From an uncultured Pseudohongiella sp. (GTDB taxonomy: Bacteria > Pseudomonadota > Gammaproteobacteria > Pseudomonadales > Pseudohongiellaceae), in the NCBI GenBank assembly GCA_902591495.1, contig CACJAW010000014.1, positions 1-47,434 of the forward strand: a stretch of 47,434 nucleotides of DNA. The letters run 5' to 3'. The translations under genes and the position numbers were made by a program. Position 1 is the stretch's first letter. Each line of letters begins with the position of its first letter. The notes beneath the pieces were generated by a model. The model was not told the DNA's origin, did not search any database, and saw nothing but the letters and a program-made list of their open reading frames with translations. Below are positions 43,306-47,434 of the stretch, piece after piece.

Positions 43306-44487
43306 ATGCACAGGATACAAACATTCAACGCGATTTCGGAACTCGGGTTGAAAAGGTTACAAAAAGACAGTTTTGAAGTAGGGCCGGATTTAAACAATGC
43401 CGATGCAATTCTACTAAGAAGTTATAAATTAGAAAAAGAGTCAATAACAAATGAATTAAAAGCAGTCGCTAGGGCCGGTGCGGGCGTAAATAATGTCCCT
43501 GTAGATACTTGTACTGAAAAAGGAGTAGTAGTGTTCAATACACCAGGCGCCAATGCCAATGCCGTGAAGGAACTTGTCCTTTGCGGACTACTTCTCGGAT
43601 CGAGAGAAATAGTATCTGGTATCAGTTTTGCGACGAGTCAGGGGACTATTACCGATTATAATGAACTGTCTAAGCTCATGGAATCAGAGAAAAAACGGTT
43701 TAAAGGCAATGAAATAGCGGGAAAAACTCTCGGAGTAGTTGGGCTAGGAGCCATCGGTTCAATGGTAGCCGATATGGCGATAAAGCTCGGCATGAGTGTA
43801 CAAGGCTTTGACCCGGCGCTGTCCGTAGATGCTGCATGGAGATTACCCAGCGACGTTAAACGCATTGAAAATTTAAATACATTGATTGGAAGTTCTGATT
43901 TCATTTCCTTGCACATGCCCGTTTTAGATACAACTCGTAATCTAATTGATGCATCAATGTTTAGCTCAATGAAAAAAGATGTTTGCCTGCTCAATTTTGC
44001 AAGGGACGAAATCGTCGACTCCTCTGCTCTCGTTGAGGCTTTGGATTCAGGAAACTTAAGAAAATACATTTGTGACTTCCCCCGCCCTGAGTTAGCAACA
44101 AGAGCAGACGTAATTTGTATGCCTCACATAGGAGCGAGTACCGCAGAAGCAGAGGAAAATTGCGCCATCATGGCTGCCACCCAACTCAAAGATTTTTTGG
44201 AGAACGGAAACATTAAGAACTCAGTTAACTTCCCAAATCTGCATTTAGATAGAGATAGTAATGCTCAAAAAGGGAGTAGGCTCGCAATCAGCAATAAGAA
44301 TGTTCCAAAAATGTTAGGACAAATCTTGTCTGTGTTAGCAGACCAAAATATCAATGTCATTGACATGCTCAACAAGAGTCTCGATCAAATCGCCTATAAC
44401 TTAATTGATTTAGAGATTTCGCCCTCTGAAGAAGCTATTGCCGCGATAGCACAAATTGATGATGTAATTAAAGTCACCGCGCTTTAA
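43306..44487 (+). CDS. serA: D-3-phosphoglycerate dehydrogenase
   Basis: A 393-residue NAD-dependent dehydrogenase that starts serine synthesis by oxidising 3-phosphoglycerate. The Rossmann motif GKTLGVVGLGAIGSMVAD lies near residues 138-155. The substrate-site region is VARAGAGVNNVPVD with F-N-T-P-G-A-N-A-N-A-V-K-E-L, and the catalytic His is in MPHIGASTAEAEENC near residue 273. A C-terminal ACT-like domain (about 325-393), where N-I-N-V-I-D-M-L is typical, suggests serine feedback. The neighbouring serC, 18 bases downstream, confirms the pathway. AGGAAAG precedes the ATG. Confidence 0.93.
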   Translation: MHRIQTFNAISELGLKRLQKDSFEVGPDLNNADAILLRSYKLEKESITNELKAVARAGAGVNNVPVDTCTEKGVVVFNTPGANANAVKELVLCGLLLGSREIVSGISFATSQGTITDYNELSKLMESEKKRFKGNEIAGKTLGVVGLGAIGSMVADMAIKLGMSVQGFDPALSVDAAWRLPSDVKRIENLNTLIGSSDFISLHMPVLDTTRNLIDASMFSSMKKDVCLLNFARDEIVDSSALVEALDSGNLRKYICDFPRPELATRADVICMPHIGASTAEAEENCAIMAATQLKDFLENGNIKNSVNFPNLHLDRDSNAQKGSRLAISNKNVPKMLGQILSVLADQNINVIDMLNKSLDQIAYNLIDLEISPSEEAIAAIAQIDDVIKVTAL

Positions 44488-44505
44488 AAAAGGAAATAAG
44501 TTCTC

Positions 44506-45594
44506 ATGAATCGTATATTTAACTTTGGTGCCGGGCCTGCGATGTTGCCCACTGCAGTAATGGAAAAAGCACAGCAAGAATTTCTAAATTATAAGAACAT
44601 GGGTGCATCGGTTATCGAAATTAGCCATCGTTCGCCAGAGTTTGATGAAATTATCAATCATTGCGATTCAATGCTGAGAGAGCTTGGTAAAATACCGGAC
44701 AATTATAAAATTCTTTATGTGCATGGCGGTGCGCAGATGCAATTTTCTGCAATACCTCTAAATTTGATTAACCTCAAACCTGCTAGGAAAGCAACGTTTG
44801 TTTTAACAGGTAATTGGGCAGTTAAAGCAAGTAAAGAAGCTGCTCGCTATGGAAACTGTATTAATATTGCCAGCAGTGAAGATACCAATTTTGACCGAAT
44901 TCCCGAATGGGATACCGCCACTCTGGATCCTGAATCTTCGTATGCCTACATCACTAGCAACAATACTTTGTACGGGACTCGCTGGCATAACTTCCCCGAT
45001 ACCCATGATGTGCCTCTGGTCGCTGATATGACCTCTGAGTTTTTATCCAGGGAGATTGATGTATCCCAATTTGGAATCATATTTGCTGGATTACAGAAAA
45101 ATTTGGGGCCCGCAGGCCTTGCCTTGGTAATAATTCGAGAAGATCTGCTGAACCATGCACTCCCTGAAACACCTATGCTGCTCAACTACAAAGTTTACGA
45201 GGAGCAACACTCACTTGCGAATACCAACAACACATTTGCAATTTATATGATGTCTCTAGTCCTAGATTGGTTGAAAGAGCAAGGTGGCGTGAAAAAAATA
45301 GAAGAGAATAATAATTTAAAAGCTTCGCACGTTTATGATTTCATCGACAAGTCAGATTTTTTTAGTGGGACTGCTCATCCTGATCACCGTTCGATAATGA
45401 ACGTTACTTTCAATCTCGCCGATAATGATCTTTTAAGTGATTTTCTCAAAAATGCTCTTGAAGCTGATTTATATGCACTCAAGGGCCACAGAGCAGTGGG
45501 TGGTGCCAGGGCATCTATTTACAACGCAATGCCAATGTCCGGGTGTGAGGCACTTGTGGATTTCATGCGTGAATTTGAAAGAACTCAAGGCTGA
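44506..45594 (+). CDS. serC: Phosphoserine aminotransferase
   Basis: A 362-residue PLP enzyme that turns 3-phosphohydroxypyruvate into phosphoserine; it also serves pyridoxal phosphate synthesis. The N-terminal N-F-G-A-G-P-A-M-L-P and S-H-R-S-P-E-F blocks, the PLP lysine at about residue 197 in FAGLQKNLGPAGLA, and the C-terminal L-K-G-H-R-A-V-G-G-A-R-A-S-I-Y-N-A-M match SerC. Length is standard. It is coupled to serA (18 bases). A hairpin follows the stop. Confidence 0.96.
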   Translation: MNRIFNFGAGPAMLPTAVMEKAQQEFLNYKNMGASVIEISHRSPEFDEIINHCDSMLRELGKIPDNYKILYVHGGAQMQFSAIPLNLINLKPARKATFVLTGNWAVKASKEAARYGNCINIASSEDTNFDRIPEWDTATLDPESSYAYITSNNTLYGTRWHNFPDTHDVPLVADMTSEFLSREIDVSQFGIIFAGLQKNLGPAGLALVIIREDLLNHALPETPMLLNYKVYEEQHSLANTNNTFAIYMMSLVLDWLKEQGGVKKIEENNNLKASHVYDFIDKSDFFSGTAHPDHRSIMNVTFNLADNDLLSDFLKNALEADLYALKGHRAVGGARASIYNAMPMSGCEALVDFMREFERTQG

Positions 45595-45615
45595 TCTGGT
45601 TCGCGAAGAATCTGC

Positions 45616-45637
45616 AATAGGCCAGATTTCGCCTATT
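45616..45637. terminator. Stem-loop after serC, possible terminator
   Basis: AATAGGC (45616-45622) and GCCTATT (45631-45637) form a perfect seven-base stem with an eight-base loop, 21 bases after the serC stop. Only short T-runs follow (GTTTTG), so it may be a partial terminator between serAC and dinB-greB. Confidence 0.4.
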
Positions 45638-45677
45638 CCAAGTTTTGAATTTTGTAGCAGTGTTCTAAAGGGTGGCA

Positions 45678-46778
45678 ATGCACACCTCAAGAAAAATTAT
45701 TCATTGCGATTGTGATTGTTTTTACGCATCTATCGAGATGAGAGACAATCCCAGTTTAGTGGGGAAACCCATTGCTGTTGGCGGCTCTCCAACAAGAAGA
45801 GGAGTAGTAGCAACATGTAATTATGAGGCTCGCAAATATGGCATTCACTCCGCCATGGCCTCATCTATGGCCAGGAATCGTTGCCCAGAGCTCATTATTA
45901 TTCGTCCTGATATGGAAAAGTATCGAAAAGCTTCAGAACTCATACACGAAATATTTGCTCGTTATACTAGTATTATCGAACCTTTGTCTTTAGATGAGGC
46001 TTTTTTAGATGTTTCTGATTGTAGCCTGTTTGAAGGCAGCGCGACGCTAATTGCCACAGATATTCGGAAGAGTGTTAAAGAAAACGTTGGTATCACAATT
46101 TCTGCAGGAATAGCCCCCAACAAATTCCTTGCAAAAATCGCTAGTGACTGGAACAAACCAGACGGCCAATTCGTTATTAAACCAAAACAAGTTGAAGGGT
46201 TTTTGAAAGACTTACCTGTTAAAAAATTGCATGGGGTAGGAAAAGTAACAGCACGAAAAATGCACTCTATCGGGATTCAGACCTGCGGCGATCTTAGGGG
46301 CCTATCAGAAGGAGAATTACAGGATAAATTCGGTAGTTCCGGCAATCGATTGTTTTTGCTTGCTAAAGGCATAGATGACCGACCAGTCAAGACAGAAAGG
46401 ATAAGAAAATCATTAAGTGTAGAGACAACCTTTAGTCAAGATATTGTTGGCTTAACAGGTTGTGTCGAACAACTCCCTATCCTTATGGAGCAATTCCGCA
46501 CACGTCTCGAAAAGATACAAAACAATTATAGAATTACTAAACAAGTCGTCAAAATAAAATTTAACGATTTTAATCAGACGACGGTTGAGACTATTTCACC
46601 ATCAGTAGATTCGGAGATTTTTCGAGAGCTGCTTGAGGAAGGATATAAACGACGCGAAAGACCTGTCAGACTGCTTGGAATTGGTGTTAAATTAGAACCA
46701 AACAGTCCCGAAAAAACTCAAAATAACGAAACCGACCAACTCAGTTTAACTCTGGATGACACTGAAGATCTCTTATGA
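45678..46778 (+). CDS. dinB: DNA polymerase IV DinB
   Basis: A 366-residue Y-family translesion polymerase. The catalytic carboxylates lie in IIHCDCDCFYASIEMRDNP (Asp11 in the first metal site) and SLDEAFLDVS. Tyr16 takes the place of the steric-gate residue. The little-finger domain extends to the end (about residues 235-345). The C-terminal Q-L-S-L-T-L region resembles the beta-clamp-binding tail of DinB. The ATG at 45678 has AAGGG five bases upstream; a GTG at 45672 is also in frame. No LexA box is seen just upstream. Its stop overlaps the greB start (ATGA). Confidence 0.94.
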   Translation: MHTSRKIIHCDCDCFYASIEMRDNPSLVGKPIAVGGSPTRRGVVATCNYEARKYGIHSAMASSMARNRCPELIIIRPDMEKYRKASELIHEIFARYTSIIEPLSLDEAFLDVSDCSLFEGSATLIATDIRKSVKENVGITISAGIAPNKFLAKIASDWNKPDGQFVIKPKQVEGFLKDLPVKKLHGVGKVTARKMHSIGIQTCGDLRGLSEGELQDKFGSSGNRLFLLAKGIDDRPVKTERIRKSLSVETTFSQDIVGLTGCVEQLPILMEQFRTRLEKIQNNYRITKQVVKIKFNDFNQTTVETISPSVDSEIFRELLEEGYKRRERPVRLLGIGVKLEPNSPEKTQNNETDQLSLTLDDTEDLL

Positions 46779-47278
46779 TTCGTTATAGGCCACCACAAAA
46801 ATCTGGCTCTAAATATATTACTGCCGAGGGTGCACTTCTTCTAAAAAAAGAGCTAAATCAACTCTGGAAAATCGAAAGACCAAAGGTAACAGAGCAAGTC
46901 TCCGAGGCTGCAGCGCTTGGCGATCGCTCTGAAAATGCCGAGTATATTTATGGAAAAAAACGCTTACGTGAAATCGACCGACGGGTACGCTATCTTACAA
47001 AGAGACTCGAAGAACTTATAGTTGTTTCTCAAACACCGCCAGATGAGACCAAAGCCTATTTTGGTTGCTTTATCTCTCTTGAGAGTGAAGAGGGAAATAA
47101 ATCAAAATATCGGTTAGTGGGACCCGATGAGATTAATCCAGAGAAAGGTTACATCAGTATTGACTCTCCCCTTGGAAAAGCTGTTTTAGGAAAAGAAGTG
47201 GGCGCCAGAGTTAACATTGAATCCCCTCAAGGCCAATTGAGTTATCAGCTCATCCAAGTCGAATACTTGAGTCACTAA
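46775..47278 (+). CDS. greB: Transcription elongation factor GreB
   Basis: A 167-residue transcript-cleavage factor that rescues backtracked RNA polymerase. The N-terminal coiled coil (about residues 15-85) holds the acidic tip ALGDRSENAEY, with Asp and Glu placed to reach the active site. The C-terminal FKBP-like domain shows the GPDEINPEKGYISIDSPLGKAVLGK segment. The Y-I-Y-G-K-K-R-L-R-E-I-D-R-R-V form and the length favour GreB over GreA. It starts with ATG overlapping the dinB TGA by four bases (ATGA), so the two are translationally coupled. Confidence 0.94.
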   Translation: MIRYRPPQKSGSKYITAEGALLLKKELNQLWKIERPKVTEQVSEAAALGDRSENAEYIYGKKRLREIDRRVRYLTKRLEELIVVSQTPPDETKAYFGCFISLESEEGNKSKYRLVGPDEINPEKGYISIDSPLGKAVLGKEVGARVNIESPQGQLSYQLIQVEYLSH

Positions 47279-47289
47279 AAAAAATCTAT

Positions 47290-47434
47290 TCAACAAATCA
47301 TGCAATGATCTATCAGAATTTTTCCTTCCACTTCCCTAAAAATTGCTTGATTAATCAACTCGTCACTACAAGAAGAAATACTTTGTTTCCAAACTATTCC
47401 TACAGAATCCCTTCTTCTGAATACATTTATAAAT
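47290..47434 (-). CDS. Possible C-terminal end of an unrecognised gene (runs off the window)
   Basis: An open minus-strand frame runs from the right edge to a TGA at 47290, giving 47 residues. It contains plausible coding sequence (DSVGIVWKQ, DELINQAIFREVEGKILID) and ends in HCMIC. The other minus-strand frames over this stretch contain stops, but 144 bases is short enough to be chance. It would converge on greB with 11 bases between the stops. No family is recognised. Confidence 0.35.
   Translation of the reverse strand, partial: FINVFRRRDSVGIVWKQSISSCSDELINQAIFREVEGKILIDHCMIC

Noticed and set aside
1-47434. CRISPR array, insertion sequence, prophage or toxin-antitoxin pair
   Set aside because: No direct-repeat/spacer array, transposase, integrase, phage structural gene or small toxin-antitoxin pair was seen on either strand.

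Overview
This window is a stretch of core chromosome from a low-GC (about 40%) gammaproteobacterium, most likely a marine, free-living one. The evidence is gene order: rluD-pgeF divergent from bamD; miaB-phoH-ybeY-corC-leuS-lptE-holA; and proA-nadD-rsfS-rlmH-mrdA-rodA-rlpA-dacA-ybeD-lipB-lipA. These are gammaproteobacterial housekeeping clusters. Several proteins (SNF transporter, NhaC antiporter, Tat-exported HAD, a probable BCCT transporter) fit a sodium-rich habitat. I cannot name the genus from sequence alone. No phage, insertion sequence, CRISPR array, rRNA or tRNA was seen.

Layout. 1-110: cut-off start of a membrane protein (probably BCCT). 207-1932: pgeF and rluD (minus). 2079-3068: bamD. 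3097-4746: nadE (minus). 4889-10352: mixed small units, namely a TauE/SafE permease, slyX, a fatty-acid desaturase, a TlpA-like thioredoxin, an ApbE-like protein, the kinase SrkA and a DUF1820 protein. 10570-18535: the plus-strand run miaB to holA (tRNA modification, ribosome maturation, leucyl-tRNA, LPS transport, replication). The apolipoprotein N-acyltransferase gene often found between corC and leuS is absent here. 18554-28841: a roughly 10 kb accessory block between holA and the lipA end of the second cluster. It holds an M3 lipoprotein peptidase, a Tat-exported HAD, a class V aminotransferase, an SNF transporter, a secreted cyclophilin, a YegD-type Hsp70, and two proteins of unknown function. 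28868-39201: the minus-strand lipoate, cell-elongation, ribosome-silencing and proline cluster. 39367-40851: NhaC. 40905-43032: a tight three-gene minus-strand operon (metallo-beta-lactamase fold, GIY-YIG nuclease, RudS-type tRNA desulfidase). 43306-47278: serA, serC, dinB, greB. 47290-47434: possible tail of another minus-strand gene.

How the genes work together. BamD, LptE and RlpA are outer-membrane lipoproteins. MrdA, RodA, DacA and RlpA build and trim the rod-shaped wall. YbeD, LipB and LipA make lipoate. MiaB, RluD, RlmH, YbeY, RsfS and probably RudS act on tRNA, rRNA or the ribosome. SerA and SerC make serine. The most intriguing unit is the three-gene operon at 40905-43032, because it links two nuclease-like folds with a tRNA 4-thiouridine-removing enzyme. 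Other points of interest are a phased GTGCTA repeat at 7251-7323, a shared extended -10 promoter element (TGnTATACT), and a Tat-exported HAD enzyme.
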